Below, piece after piece: positions 10,608 to 20,762 of a DNA stretch of 64,000 bases. The notes under the pieces are model-generated. The model saw nothing but the letters and a program-made list of their open reading frames with translations, did not search any database and was not told the origin of the DNA. Source of the stretch: Eutreptiella sp. 'Long Island Sound 2002'. Lineage: Eukaryota; Euglenozoa; Euglenophyceae; Eutreptiales; Eutreptiaceae. The stretch spans positions 52,657,632-52,721,631 of the forward strand of contig OZ038384.1 of the NCBI GenBank assembly GCA_964036045.1, given 5' to 3'. Numbering within the stretch: the first letter of the stretch is position 1; each line of letters opens with the position of its first letter. A program made the position numbers and the translations under genes.

Positions 10608-12551
10608 TTACCGCCTCTGGGTGTATGGTCGTGGGGTAGTGCCAGAGGCGGTACGTCCCGCGGGTTCCATCGTCTGCGGCGTGAGGGTGTCGTCAAGGGC
10701 GACCTCGTGGAGGCGGTTGGCTTCTGCGGCCCACCTTGTCTGCCATTCCGTCAGCCTGGGGTCGTCCTTGGTGCAGTCCAGGGTGTAGTGGATAGCCATC
10801 CACTCCGGGTCGGGGTCGACGGTAATGTCGGTACCTGTTGTCGCGTTTATCCAGATCGCTTGTGTGGGTCTCGCCTGGGGCGTCTGGTTGTCGTCGTCCA
10901 GGGCCGTGCCTTCCATGGTCGCCGTGCCCTGGGTGGTTGGAAAGAGGTGCGTGGCCTGCGTTAGGTGTACCTGGTGTGGCGTAAGGAGGCGCATGGATGC
11001 CATTGTTGCTATCCGTGGGAGGACTTTCTTCCAATCGATGGTGCCTGTTGGTAGTCGCCATGTCGTTGCCGTGCTCCTTGTGTGGTTCCCTCCTCGGGGT
11101 AGTTGGTAATTGTCTGGGACGTGACGCAAGGTTAGAGGTTTGTCGAGTTGTTGGACGGTTGTGGTGGCGTTGGGGGGTTCGGCCTTTTCGTGGGCTGCCG
11201 GGCTGTGTCCTTGTTGGGGGGGCCTGTGTTTGTGTCGCGTGGGCGTTTGGGGTTTCGTAGGACTGGGGGGTATGTGTGGCTCCGGTATCGGTTGTGGCAT
11301 TGTGGGTCGAAGGCTGGTGATGTTGTGTGCTCCGGTGGCCGCATCTTCGTGCAGGTAGAACTCCAGCACTGGTGGCCCAATAGGGTGCCACTCGCGTGCG
11401 TCATCGTGCGGGGTGTGGAGGTGGATGCTATGCTGAGTGGACCAGCTGTGGTAGGCCAGGATGGCGTTCGTGATGGCGGGGTTTCTGTTGTCTCCAAACG
11501 GGTGGTCGGGTCTGGAGCCGTCTCCGAACGTGGCTCGAACGGTCGTAGCCAGCGCTCCGATGTCTCCGTCCGGCACTATGTCGTCCCACGTTGTGCGGGA
11601 CGTGGCGCCCGGCGGGCCTGTGTGTCCGTCCAGGACCTCTGTTTCGTACTTGTTCCAGTCTTGTAGCATGCCTTCCACGTATGCAACCTCCGTGTACGGC
11701 CGGATACTGTGCTCCGCTAGGGTGCGGGCATGGGCCAGCTGTCGGTACAGGGTCCAGTGTCGGGGGGTTGGTCTCGGTGGGGGGGTCGCGGCGGGCTCAG
11801 GCGTAGGCTCCTCTTCTTCCTTATGTCCGTGCCGGGTGGCGTGCACTAGGGTGTACTCGTCATCTTCTCGCTCGGGCTTCCATTCCAGGTGGGCTTCTCC
11901 CGTGGCCGCAATGCTTGGTCGGCCTGTCGCGGTGCGTGCGTAGGGGGGCCCTGTCTTGTCATGCAGGACGATGGTGTGGCCCCGTGTCCAACTGTGTAGG
12001 GTGAGGACGAGAGCCTCCGCTGTTTCCTCGAGGGTTGTTGGCGGCGGGGCGTCGGATTCCTGGATGAAATCCAGGGCCTCCTCTGCGTGTGGGGCCCGCG
12101 TGAGGTTCGTCCACGCTCCAGTTTTGGTCTCTCGTCCCTGTACCACCACTCCTTCCGGTGATTGTTGCTGGGCGTTGTGTATGTCCCTCCGCAGCTCCTG
12201 GATGTATGCACCTGGGTCTCGGTTGCTTCCTGTGCTTGTTATCCGTTGATCTGCTTCGTTGAGTGCCTGGTATAGGCTCCATGTGGGTTGTTGGCGCGCG
12301 TCGGCTGCCACTTGCAGCACGCGTTGGATGCTGTCCTGCAGTGGGTCGTTGTCCAGGTTCATGGGGTCGCGGTTCGTGGAGATGTGGAGGCCACTGGGCA
12401 GTGACTTCAGGGGTGGGTCATGGGCCTCAGGAGGGGTGGGTGGTTGGGAGTGGATGTCCATCGCGGTGCTGGAGGTGCTACTGGATACGGATAGCGGTGC
12501 TTCGTGTGTGTGGTCCTCCGCTGGGTTTGGTTGTGTTATCTCCGCGGCCAT
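10608..12551 (-). CDS. LINE ORF1-type region, N-terminal part (647 codons) with repeated module
   Basis: ATG at 12549-12551 in a good context (purine at -3, G at +4) opens 647 codons. An acidic/Ser-Thr-Pro-rich N-terminus (residues 1-65) precedes at least two clear copies of a module of about 180 residues. Copy 1 has TWSLYQAL, AYIQELRRDI and LHSWTRGHTIVLHDKTG (about 183-200); copy 2 has HWTLYRQL, AYVEGMLQDW and YHSWSTQHSIHLHTPHD (about 363-380) followed by VLEFYLHED. A weaker third copy has AIWINATTGTDITV and WMAIHYTLDCTKD (about 564-590). I do not recognise the fold. Its position 5' of the endonuclease-RT ORF makes it the ORF1 equivalent. The ORF ends near a frameshift leading into the 9739-10506 segment. 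Confidence 0.6.
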   Translation of the reverse strand: MAAEITQPNPAEDHTHEAPLSVSSSTSSTAMDIHSQPPTPPEAHDPPLKSLPSGLHISTNRDPMNLDNDPLQDSIQRVLQVAADARQQPTWSLYQALNEADQRITSTGSNRDPGAYIQELRRDIHNAQQQSPEGVVVQGRETKTGAWTNLTRAPHAEEALDFIQESDAPPPTTLEETAEALVLTLHSWTRGHTIVLHDKTGPPYARTATGRPSIAATGEAHLEWKPEREDDEYTLVHATRHGHKEEEEPTPEPAATPPPRPTPRHWTLYRQLAHARTLAEHSIRPYTEVAYVEGMLQDWNKYETEVLDGHTGPPGATSRTTWDDIVPDGDIGALATTVRATFGDGSRPDHPFGDNRNPAITNAILAYHSWSTQHSIHLHTPHDDAREWHPIGPPVLEFYLHEDAATGAHNITSLRPTMPQPIPEPHIPPSPTKPQTPTRHKHRPPQQGHSPAAHEKAEPPNATTTVQQLDKPLTLRHVPDNYQLPRGGNHTRSTATTWRLPTGTIDWKKVLPRIATMASMRLLTPHQVHLTQATHLFPTTQGTATMEGTALDDDNQTPQARPTQAIWINATTGTDITVDPDPEWMAIHYTLDCTKDDPRLTEWQTRWAAEANRLHEVALDDTLTPQTMEPAGRTASGTTPRPYTQRR

Positions 12552-13209
12552 CGTCTCCGTTTGTGTCCCTGGTCCCGGGGAATCGTCCCGGTTGTCGCAG
12601 TGCGGCGCCTCATGGTGAGGTGTGCCGCAATGGTCCGTGTCTTGGGCGCTGTATTCCGTGTGGTTGGGGCTCGGTGTACGCCTGCACGGCGCGGCGCTTG
12701 TGGATTGATACGTGGTTCAGTCGCTGTAGTCCGTGTGCTGTGACGGGGCCGGTTCTTGTGTCGGGTCGCAGGCGTCTCCCCGTGTTATGTGGCTGTAGTA
12801 TGTGTTTTGGCTGTACTCCGTGCGGTCCTCGCTCGGGGTACGCTGGCGTGTTACGGTACTTGCGGTACGGCTTGTGGCACTGTAGTCGGTACGTTGTGAT
12901 AGGGTTTGGTCTGGTTCCGGTTCCAGTTGGCGTCGTGTCGCCCCCCCCCCCCCGTGTCGTCTCCCCCCCCCGGGGCTCGGGTTTGTCGGCGGTGCCGGGG
13001 TCATAGTTCGTGTAGTCGCGGGTCGTTGGATCCTGGCGTTCGCCGTGTACCGCGTGGTTGGGATGTGGGTGTGGCGTGCCTGGTGCGTGCTTCCGGCTTC
13101 CGGGGTCTCCGAGATCATCGGGGCCGGTCGGGCGTTGTGTCCCCCCTTGGGTGGTTGTTGATGGCGTGCTTGGCGTTGCGGGTTTCCCCCGGGCGTCGTC
13201 GTCCTGGTG
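12552..13209 (-). other. LINE 5' leader segment next to the nested LTR element
   Basis: This GC-rich stretch has the same T-poor sense strand as the LINE and carries three degenerate copies of a motif reading CTGTAGTCCGTGTGCTGTG on the plus strand, near 12725, 12805 and 12880. A poly-C/G run lies at about 12940-12972. An open frame running from 13575 into it starts inside the LTR and is an artefact of the insertion. It ends at the TGGTG target duplication (13205-13209). The leader probably continues at 24569. Confidence 0.5.
13205..13209. other. Target site duplication TGGTG, left copy
   Basis: TGGTG lies immediately left of the left LTR (13210). The same five bases lie immediately right of the right LTR at 24564-24568. 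A 5-bp duplication is the size typical of Ty3/gypsy integration, and it fixes both outer borders of the element. Confidence 0.85.
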
Positions 13210-13994
13210 AGAAAAGTTTATAGTGTTTTCAGCACTGTGTTTTTGTCTCTCCTGCTGCTTGCTGTTGGTGTAGGGTTTCCTGCTGCTTGTTTTGGAAGAT
13301 GAAAACCTTTTGTTTGCAGAAATATAGTCAATCCAGGATAACCCAAGCCAATGGTATGCAAAGAGAAGAGAATCAGGATCAAAGCATGAAGGGCTGCAGT
13401 GTAAACAGTGAAAGATGATTGGATATTCACAGAAACTGGGACTGAGGTCACAAATGAATGCATATTCACAAAGATAGCTGAAATGTGTTGGAAAAGAGTT
13501 AGAAAACTGCCCCACGGTCACTCTCTCTCCATAGTGCCATCTCAGGAGACGTGCACTCTTTGTTTTGGGTCCCATATGTGCTGAGGTGGCAGGGCATGTG
13601 GCGATGAGGTCACTGCCATGTCACATGGGATCTTCATACTTAGCTAGGCTGACCAGGAATTGAACCCAGGACCTCTCAAAAAGAGGTGCCCAGCCCCCTA
13701 GGGTGCATACCACTAGGATAGCTAAGAATTCATGGAAAACATAGATAAATTCATAGGCTCTGCCTTGGATATGTCAGTTCTCAGTTAACTCAGGAAAAGA
13801 TGTTTTACTTCACATAGAAAGGGGATTAAGGGGTCCACTCCATATCCTAATTGGGTGTTTGGTTCCATAGGTCAAAATGTGTTATCACCAGTTTTGGTTG
13901 GACCAATACTAAGATAGAAATGCATGGATGCTCAGTGCATCTCTAGAACAACTAGAGTATGTCCCAAAGCATTGGAAAAGCACTTTTTCTTACT
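13210..13994 (-). repeat. 3' LTR of the Ty3/gypsy element (785 bp)
   Basis: Matches 23776-24563 almost base for base. On the element's sense strand it starts AGTAAGAAAAAG and ends CTTTTCT, so the termini are AG...CT rather than the usual TG...CA. It contains a tRNA-like sequence at 13641-13724. The minus-strand purine run directly before it supports the boundary. Confidence 0.93.
13641..13724 (-). other. tRNA-Lys(UUU)-like sequence inside the 3' LTR
   Basis: The minus strand has GGTTCAATTCC, one base from the box B consensus of RNA polymerase III promoters, within a T-arm-like stem-loop. A perfect 5-bp stem ACCTC/GAGGT encloses the 7-base loop TTTTTGA (T33, anticodon-position TTT, purine at 37). 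A third arm CCTAG/CTAGG lies in the D-arm position, and TAGCTA at both ends can pair. The variable region is only one base and the box A match is weak. It is tRNA-derived in appearance, but I do not call it a functional tRNA gene. The same 84 bp occurs in the 5' LTR. Confidence 0.6.
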
Positions 13995-14003
13995 CCCCCC
14001 TTG
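13995..14003 (-). promoter_or_regulatory. Polypurine tract before the 3' LTR
   Basis: On the minus strand CAAGGGGGG directly abuts the first base of the 3' LTR. A purine run here is where plus-strand DNA synthesis is primed during reverse transcription. It is short but exactly placed. Confidence 0.7.
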
Positions 14004-16253
14004 TGCTGTGGTGGCCACCACTGTCGCATTTTAGGAAAAAGGGATTTTTTCTTGGCCTTTCCTTGGTTTCCACATCTACTTTAAAATACCTATAGCTTCC
14101 CCCACACAGAAAAATGGGCGCTCACCATGGCTGGCGCTCTTTTGCTGCTCTGTATGTAACATTTCCTACAGAAGACTCAGCGCTCATGGCGCTGCCGGGG
14201 CTCCTGTGGCTTGGTTGGGTTAGTTTGGGAGCATGCCAAAACATGTGCATGTGCATCCCTCCCTCCAAGACGCAGCGTCGACACAAACCCAACGCAAGAC
14301 ACAATATACACACTCGCATGGGTTCTCGTAAACCTGCTGGCGACCTGTGACCTGTCTTAGGGCAAAGGGAGTCGTGAAAGAAATTAATTTGCCCCTTGGT
14401 GGGGTCTTGCGTTCTGCTCAGTCTCTCCAGGCACCTGCGTTTTGGCCCGAACACGGCCTACTCAGCGAGGCTGCGCGTGGGTATCTGCAGAAGCAGGAAT
14501 GGGAGAATTATGGACGAATCAACGCAAAAACGAAGCGACGACACCAAAATCCGTCAAATGACGGCCTAGAACGTTTCTAAGACGACACACCTGAGCAGAA
14601 TCCAATTGTGCATCAGAAGCACATTTTTTTAAAAATTATAGTCATCTCTGGATTTTTTAAATCCAGAAATTCATACGCATAAAATGGCGGCGCGCAGGAG
14701 CGGCTCCTAGCGAAGCGCCAGAAAATGGAGAAATAATGGAATTATAAACGTATGTCTCACGTAGTCTTGAAACTGACGAGACACACATTAATAAATAAAC
14801 ATACAGATTCCACCCACACTAATAGAAGCTTCAAAAATTCAAGAATTCGAAAATGAACGAAAAGACTCCAATGAATCAGGTATAAACTACAGGTATGCTC
14901 GTCTCGTATGCCGCATACACATTGCTCGTCTCGTGTCTCTGTGAACGAGTCTTGTAGCAGCGCTAACAGCGATAGGACGCGATAGAGGGATTGATTAGAA
15001 AGATTGCAGATGATTAGAGGTCAGATCAGGGTGATTAGACATACACACAAGTGCATAGCAACGTTCTTCGCGTGCGCCCCTCACTTGCTCTCTCTCTCCA
15101 GCGGTAGGTAAGGTGAGTAAGCCCAGGCGGGGCCACCCCCTGGTGGAGTTCGTGATTGGTGATGAGATTGGCAGGTTTGCCCAAAACGCTCGTGCATGCT
15201 CGCGCATGCACACACGCATTAAAGGGTAGGCCACGCGAAGTGCGCACGGTAAACCTTGTTTAGGCTACCCAGGGGCTCCTCGGTACGTTCTTCAAGAGAA
15301 CCTGAGGAGTCCCTTAACGCTTGCTTGCTTGACAGAGGTAGCTGAATCTTCAGCGTGTTTGCGGACAGTGTATTATAGGTCACACTGAGAACCGTATAAT
15401 ACGGGGAGTGTGGCTTGGTTCCTCCGCCGCAAACGCCTCTTCATTTGCCTTTGCTTTACAGGTGGGCAGGTAGGGTGATTGGTGCAGCAGCATACCATTT
15501 TTTTCATGCCCTGCTAAACAAGGGCGCAGATCACACAAACAAGTAACTCCCCTCTGCCTGTGGCAGAGCAGGGAGTCCGACTCCATCGACATCTGCGCCG
15601 TGCACGCAAGAGCACCTCTTCCCTCCAAGCCCTATCAGGGGAAACGCGTTGTGGCGTCCCCTGTTAGGTCACAGTTGCTTAGCAGCGCTGTGTTCTCTTG
15701 TCATTTCACAGGAGGGTCGCTAGGATCCACGACACCTTTGCCTTCGCAACGCCCAGTAGAGTGTGCGTGTAGGAGTGGTAGTCCTGAGTGGGGGCTTGAG
15801 CCAGTTGCACCAGTGCTCGCCCACCAGGATGGTGCCACTGTAGGGTGTGTAGGACCTGTAGTGCGTGTGTCACTGTCCCACCCGTTTCCTGCAATTTTAG
15901 CAGGGTTGGTGGGCTGTGGCAGTGGTTAGGTCAGTGTTTTGGCCACTTAGCAAAACGGCGTTTTCATGCCTTCATAGCTTTTGGCCACCCCTCCCTGTAG
16001 TAGACAGATAGGTAGGGAAAACAATACCTGGATTAGTACGCTGGGTATTCCCCAAAGGTTTTGCGCCAGCACAGAAATTGGGCGCTTAGGGGAGGGGAGA
16101 CCCGGGGCGTACCCCGTGGCATCAATAAGCCAACCCTCCAGGTTTAGCAAGCGTGCAGATTTGGGCATAATTAGGACACCACTTCTGCGGCTTGCTCTCA
16201 GGACCTTAGGAATAGCACACTCACACATACGCTTTGGCAGGTAAGGGTAAGGT
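14004..16253 (-). other. Long 3' non-coding region of the Ty3/gypsy element
   Basis: About 2.25 kb lie between the pol stop and the purine tract. Minus-strand open stretches at 14122-14454, 15380-15628 and 15947-16282 are short, show no membrane segment or signal peptide convincing enough for an envelope gene, and have no recognised domain. The base composition is more AT-rich between 14580 and 14900. It may hold packaging or RNA-stability signals or captured sequence, but nothing is identifiable by eye. Confidence 0.5.
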
Positions 16254-19200
16254 TCAGTCCCTAGCTTTAGTCTTGGAGGCAAGCGTCTCAGCGAGCCTCA
16301 GCAACTCACAAAGGTTGTTCTGGGACAAGTAGTCAACCAGAACTGAGTTTAGGCGTCCCTCAGGTAGAACAAATGCAGAGAAGGGCTCCCAGGTGGCCTC
16401 TTCGACTCCAAACCCTTCCCAGAGGGTGCGGAAGCGCCAATCCTGGCAATAGCGGTGGCGTAGGACAGACTTCACCAGGTAGAAGCCCTCCTTAGCCATC
16501 TCCTCGGCGTTCATGTCGGGGAGTTCACCTTCCACTTCCATAGGGCTGGCAGCCCCTTGTAGGTCCAGAGCGGCCATTTCCTCGTCGTTCAGCTCCCACT
16601 CCTCCCCACAGAGGTCTTCAGGATCATAGTAGCGCTTCAGGTGTTGAGCAGCGCACACCAGGGTCCCCCCTAGACGGGGAGAACACCGCACGGTGATACG
16701 GTGTCCATCCACGGATAGAATCTTGTACGGCCCGAAGTACGGGTCATCGCTGGTATAGCGTGGCCAGGCAGGTAGTCGACTGTGGCGCACCAGCACCCAG
16801 TCCCCCTCTTGGTAGGTGGCCGGTACTCGATGCTTGTTCTTCTTCTTCCACTGACGCTCCCTCACTCTCTGGAGCATAGCCTTGGCCTTGTCCACCTTCG
16901 CTTGTTGCTCTTGGACCCATTCACCCACAGAAGAATGGGTGTCCTCTGGATAGGGGGCATGTAGGAACCATGCCGGGCGCCCTAGGAATAGCTCATGGGG
17001 CGAGTAGCCAGTAGCTGAACTCTCTTGGGAGTTCCTCATCAAGGATATGACGGGGAGTAGTCTCACCCAGTCTCTGGTGCGCTCAGTTTTGCACCATATC
17101 CTGACGTTCTCCTTGAGGACACGGATCTGTCGCTCACATAGGGGATTGCTCGTGTGAGAGTAGGGAATCCCTGTAGACATCTGGACATTGAGGGATCTCA
17201 GGACCCTCTTGTACCAGCCAGTATCTGAGCGTACTCGTACGTCCTCATCGGAGTTGATCTCCTTGGGCGCCCCATAGACAGAAAACCACTCCTCCAGGAG
17301 TATCTTGATAGTCTCCTCCCCGGTAATGTGCTTGGTACATGGGAACACCCTGGTAAACCTGGTCAATCCACAGGTTACCACGAGGGCGAAGTCATAGCCC
17401 CCGAACTTCGGCATCTCCGTGTAGTCCACGTATAGAACACTGTTAGCACAGTGAGGGATGGGCAGGGTCGAGTAGAGACCTCTGTCCCTGATATCCCCTG
17501 GTTTACAGGACCTGCACGGGCACTTGTCCACGATAGGCTGGAGGGTTTTCCGCAGTTGGTCGTCAGTCCACGTAGTGTGGAACCACTGCTTGAACAGCCT
17601 CAGGGTACGGTCAGCACCCACATGACCGCTGGACTCATGGGTCCACTTCAGCAACGCTGGGACTCTGTCACTAGGCACCACGATACGGTCCTCGTGCCAT
17701 AGGTAGCTCTTGTCCCTCTTCCACTGGTCTTGGTTGACCAGGAGGGGTTCAAGGCATTTCTCCAGGCGCTTGTAGATATCCCCGAACTCCTTCAGGTACT
17801 CCGATTGTTGCAGTCCATCCAGGGGGCGTATCATCGTCATGTTGAGGTCCAAGTGGACGTTCATACGGCTGAACGCCTCCTTAGCCAGCGCTTCAGACCG
17901 GGCACCAATCAGGGCGTCGAAGTTGTTGCGGCTGATGTAGTCGGCACACTCGTTCTTCACTCCCTGGATATGGTGTACCGTCAGCCGTAGTTGACTGAGG
18001 TAGGTCCACCAGCGCCGTAGCTTGGCCTTCTCAGGTGGGGGACCCTTCTGCAAACTGCGGACCGGTTCTTGGTCGCACAGCCAGACCACAGGGTTACTCC
18101 CCAACAGTCGTGCTTGTGAGGATAGCACCAGCATACCCGCGAGCAATTCCTGCTCATAGGTGGAGTAGTTCCCCCTGGCCTGGTTCCACTTCCAGTTCCA
18201 GTGGCCCAGAGGTACTAGGACCCACTTGTCGTCAGGGTAGCTGTGCTTGAGGGTTCCATCTCGGTTGAGACCTTCCGTCCCCCATTGGGAAATGGCCGAG
18301 TCGAACTCCTCCTTCTCTAGTGCTTGCCATTGGAACAACGTTTCACCACCGCCCACATTGCTGGTGTCGGTCACCAGGATAATCTCCCCTTGTGCTCTAG
18401 GCACGCCCAAGCACTTAGCGTTGGCAACCTTGTCTTTGAGCTCGTCAAACGCTTGTTGCTCTTGTGGGCCCCAGCGCCAAGTAGTACTCTTCCTGATGAA
18501 GTCTGTCAGAACGGCGCTGGTGTAGGTGAAGTTCTTGATGTGGCGGCGATAGAAGTTGCACGCCCCAATGAAACTGCGTACATCATGAAGTCCTTTCTTG
18601 GGGTCTTCGTGTCGTACCTTGGCATCCATCAGGGGTGTGGCCTTAGAGGCCGCTGGGGTCCACCACCCATAGCCAACGTCAAACCCCAGGTACTGCATGG
18701 TCTCCTGCATGAACTCACACTTCTCCAGCTTGAGTCGTGTGTGGTTCTCCTGGCAGACCGCAAAGAACTCACCCAAGAGGATTAGGTGATCCTCCTGGGT
18801 ATTGGTCCCGAGGCATACATCGTCGATGTGAGCCTCCATCTGGGCACCACGGAATATGAGCTCCTGCACCTTAGGTCTCCTTCGTAGGATGGACAAGATC
18901 TTGTTCATCAGCACTTGGAATAGAGCGGGTGCGTTAGTCACGCCAAACGGTATAACCTTCCACTTGAACACCCTCCCCTGAGGGGTGATGAAGGCCAGTA
19001 GTTCCTGTGCGTTGGGCGTCAGGTCCACTTGCCAGAATCCGCTTCGCTTGTCCATCTTGGTCTTGAAGCGGGAGGAGGCTATCTTCTCTAGGGTAGACTC
19101 CATGTTGGGAATGGACCCTGAGTGGTTCAGCGTCTTCTTGTTCAGCTCTCCGTAGTCCACTACCAGCCGTTTGGCTGTAGACCCAGGTTTAGCCACCAGG

Positions 19201-20732
19201 AGACAGGGGCTGCAGTGTAGGGGGTAGTCCCCGTCCTTGTACTCCAGGACTAGGCCAGCGTCGATACATTCTTGTATCTGTCGCTCAATCTCGTCGGCCT
19301 GCTCTTTAGGAGCCGGATAGGGTCTCCTCCGGATCTTGTGACCCACGAACTCGGGTTTCAGCTTGAGGTCCATCTGTACCAGCTTGTCACATGAGGCTGG
19401 AGGGGGTAGTTCTCCGAACACCTCCAGATAGGTCCTTATAAGCTTCTGTACCCGCGGGTCCAATATCTTGATCTTGTCCTCCATGTCCTCGTCAGAGTGT
19501 AAGTTGCTTGCCCCCTGAGTAATAGACGTCGGGAGGTGGTCCTCCACCGACTCTTCGCCTGTGGTAGTGTCCTTCAGCCCTTGGTAGGCATACAGAAGGT
19601 CTTGTTCAACCATCTCCGGTGGACGATGGCAACATAGGCACGCTCGAGGGGGTTCACATACACATTCCTCCGAGAGGTCGTCCTCCTCTGGGGTCCTCAC
19701 ATGGGCGCCCCAATCGCTCTTCATGAGCTTGAGATCTACCTCCCTTTGCCAGGTGGTGATCTTCTGTTCGAGGTCCTCCTTCAATTGGGATAGGTCTCCC
19801 ATACGTACTTGCTTCAGTGGCCATGAGCTGCGGGTAGGCTTCGCGTAGCATAGCTTTTTCGCCACCAACTTCCTCTTGGAATCCACATACTCCCTGAGCC
19901 TGGATCGAGGGTCCAGCTCCTCATCCACGGGGTCTTCCACCCTCATGGAGAGTAGGGGTTTCAGTGGGGCGACGTACTCGGCGTTCTCCACTTCCTCCAC
20001 ACAGGTCTGCACGAAGAAGGCGTCGTGCTCAGTTTCGTCATCTGAGTGGATAGAGCTAGGTAGCTCAGATAGTCCACACTCAGAGACTCCATCAGGAACA
20101 GGTACATGACAGGGAGAGTTGGGGGCGTTGGTGTCAGTCACGACGTACTCATCTCCTCCGGGTGTAGTCTCAACAGCATCTTGAGGTCGTAGGCGATCCT
20201 TCAAGTCACCCAAGGCGAGTCCGTCGCTTTCTCGTTGTATAGCCTGGACCAGAGTCGGGTCCAGGTCCTCCCAGGGGACCGTGGTAAGACTTCCGTCCAC
20301 CACGCTGAGCATACTCCCCCATCCGGGCTTCCCAATAGGCGTCTTGCGTCCCAGAGGCACGTAGATGGCCTCATCAGGCAAACGAACAGAGCTGATAGTC
20401 AGCCTGTTCAGGAGGTTTCGCCAGTACTCGTTGCCCCCATGGGCTCCCCAATCGGGGGAACACAGGACCATATGGGAACGTTCCAAGGCCACCTTGGTCA
20501 GCACCTTCCCCAGTTCAATGAACCTGGGGTTCCCGTAGGCCATCCCGAAAGAGGGCCAGTAAAATTTGTAGCTGCAGTTCTTCCCCTTGCTGCAGTAAAG
20601 GTCCAGTACATGTTGCTTGTCGCTGGCGAACAACTCCACACTCAGGTCTTCTCGAGAGTAACCCAACTCCTTCAGACCTTGGTCTAGGACTTCCCCCAAT
20701 AGTTGATAGTCCTCAGTTTTTGGAGGCCGCCA
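16254..20732 (-). CDS. pol: Ty3/gypsy pol: reverse transcriptase, RNase H, integrase, chromodomain
   Basis: Open from just after TGA 20733-20735 to TGA 16254-16256. Numbered from the codon at 20697-20699: an N-terminal region of about 430 residues; RT with VVDYGELNKKT, KMDKRSGFWQVDL, IPFGVTNAPALFQ and HIDD (624-627) in place of the usual YxDD; RNase H with ILVTDTSN, YSTYEQELLAG, LCDQEP and ADYISR; an integrase zinc region with H-x4-H and CPCRSC; then the integrase core with Asp in YVDYTEM (about 1090), Asp in SDED and Glu in LCERQ, giving D-x35-E. Near the C-terminus GFYLVKSVLRHRY and EATWEPFSAF match a chromodomain. It copies the RNA and integrates the DNA. No ATG fits an independent start, so it is probably made as a continuation of gag-pro. 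All catalytic residues appear present. Confidence 0.93.
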   Translation of the reverse strand, partial: WRPPKTEDYQLLGEVLDQGLKELGYSREDLSVELFASDKQHVLDLYCSKGKNCSYKFYWPSFGMAYGNPRFIELGKVLTKVALERSHMVLCSPDWGAHGGNEYWRNLLNRLTISSVRLPDEAIYVPLGRKTPIGKPGWGSMLSVVDGSLTTVPWEDLDPTLVQAIQRESDGLALGDLKDRLRPQDAVETTPGGDEYVVTDTNAPNSPCHVPVPDGVSECGLSELPSSIHSDDETEHDAFFVQTCVEEVENAEYVAPLKPLLSMRVEDPVDEELDPRSRLREYVDSKRKLVAKKLCYAKPTRSSWPLKQVRMGDLSQLKEDLEQKITTWQREVDLKLMKSDWGAHVRTPEEDDLSEECVCEPPRACLCCHRPPEMVEQDLLYAYQGLKDTTTGEESVEDHLPTSITQGASNLHSDEDMEDKIKILDPRVQKLIRTYLEVFGELPPPASCDKLVQMDLKLKPEFVGHKIRRRPYPAPKEQADEIERQIQECIDAGLVLEYKDGDYPLHCSPCLLVAKPGSTAKRLVVDYGELNKKTLNHSGSIPNMESTLEKIASSRFKTKMDKRSGFWQVDLTPNAQELLAFITPQGRVFKWKVIPFGVTNAPALFQVLMNKILSILRRRPKVQELIFRGAQMEAHIDDVCLGTNTQEDHLILLGEFFAVCQENHTRLKLEKCEFMQETMQYLGFDVGYGWWTPAASKATPLMDAKVRHEDPKKGLHDVRSFIGACNFYRRHIKNFTYTSAVLTDFIRKSTTWRWGPQEQQAFDELKDKVANAKCLGVPRAQGEIILVTDTSNVGGGETLFQWQALEKEEFDSAISQWGTEGLNRDGTLKHSYPDDKWVLVPLGHWNWKWNQARGNYSTYEQELLAGMLVLSSQARLLGSNPVVWLCDQEPVRSLQKGPPPEKAKLRRWWTYLSQLRLTVHHIQGVKNECADYISRNNFDALIGARSEALAKEAFSRMNVHLDLNMTMIRPLDGLQQSEYLKEFGDIYKRLEKCLEPLLVNQDQWKRDKSYLWHEDRIVVPSDRVPALLKWTHESSGHVGADRTLRLFKQWFHTTWTDDQLRKTLQPIVDKCPCRSCKPGDIRDRGLYSTLPIPHCANSVLYVDYTEMPKFGGYDFALVVTCGLTRFTRVFPCTKHITGEETIKILLEEWFSVYGAPKEINSDEDVRVRSDTGWYKRVLRSLNVQMSTGIPYSHTSNPLCERQIRVLKENVRIWCKTERTRDWVRLLPVISLMRNSQESSATGYSPHELFLGRPAWFLHAPYPEDTHSSVGEWVQEQQAKVDKAKAMLQRVRERQWKKKNKHRVPATYQEGDWVLVRHSRLPAWPRYTSDDPYFGPYKILSVDGHRITVRCSPRLGGTLVCAAQHLKRYYDPEDLCGEEWELNDEEMAALDLQGAASPMEVEGELPDMNAEEMAKEGFYLVKSVLRHRYCQDWRFRTLWEGFGVEEATWEPFSAFVLPEGRLNSVLVDYLSQNNLCELLRLAETLASKTKARD

Positions 20733-20762
20733 TCATGTTCGAGGGCTCCTCCTTCGATAGTC

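Larger units (their letters stand above)
1..13209 (-). mobile_element. Large non-LTR retrotransposon (LINE), 3' end beyond window
   Basis: Read on the minus strand this stretch gives, in order, a GC-rich leader, three long ORFs (10608-12551, 9739-10506, 8006-9718), an endonuclease-reverse transcriptase ORF (5189-7924), RNase H and zinc-knuckle segments in the same frame down to 2669, and a RING-like ORF (about 1530-2553). The sense strand is strikingly T-poor and AC/CG-rich throughout, which ties the ORFs together as one unit. An EN-RT-RNase H order is known for I/L1-type LINEs and their algal and protist relatives. Frameshifts and in-frame stops show this copy is probably dead. The 5' end is interrupted at 13209/13210 by an LTR retrotransposon, and its leader probably resumes at 24569. 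No 3' terminus is visible. Confidence 0.85.

Noticed and set aside
12610-13575. 321-codon minus-strand ORF starting at 13575.
   Set aside because: It begins inside the LTR and runs out into the LINE leader; the same N-terminal translation appears at the other LTR (24142).
13641-13724. Functional tRNA-Lys gene.
   Set aside because: The variable loop is a single base, box A is weak and the acceptor stem is not standard; it is kept only as tRNA-like.
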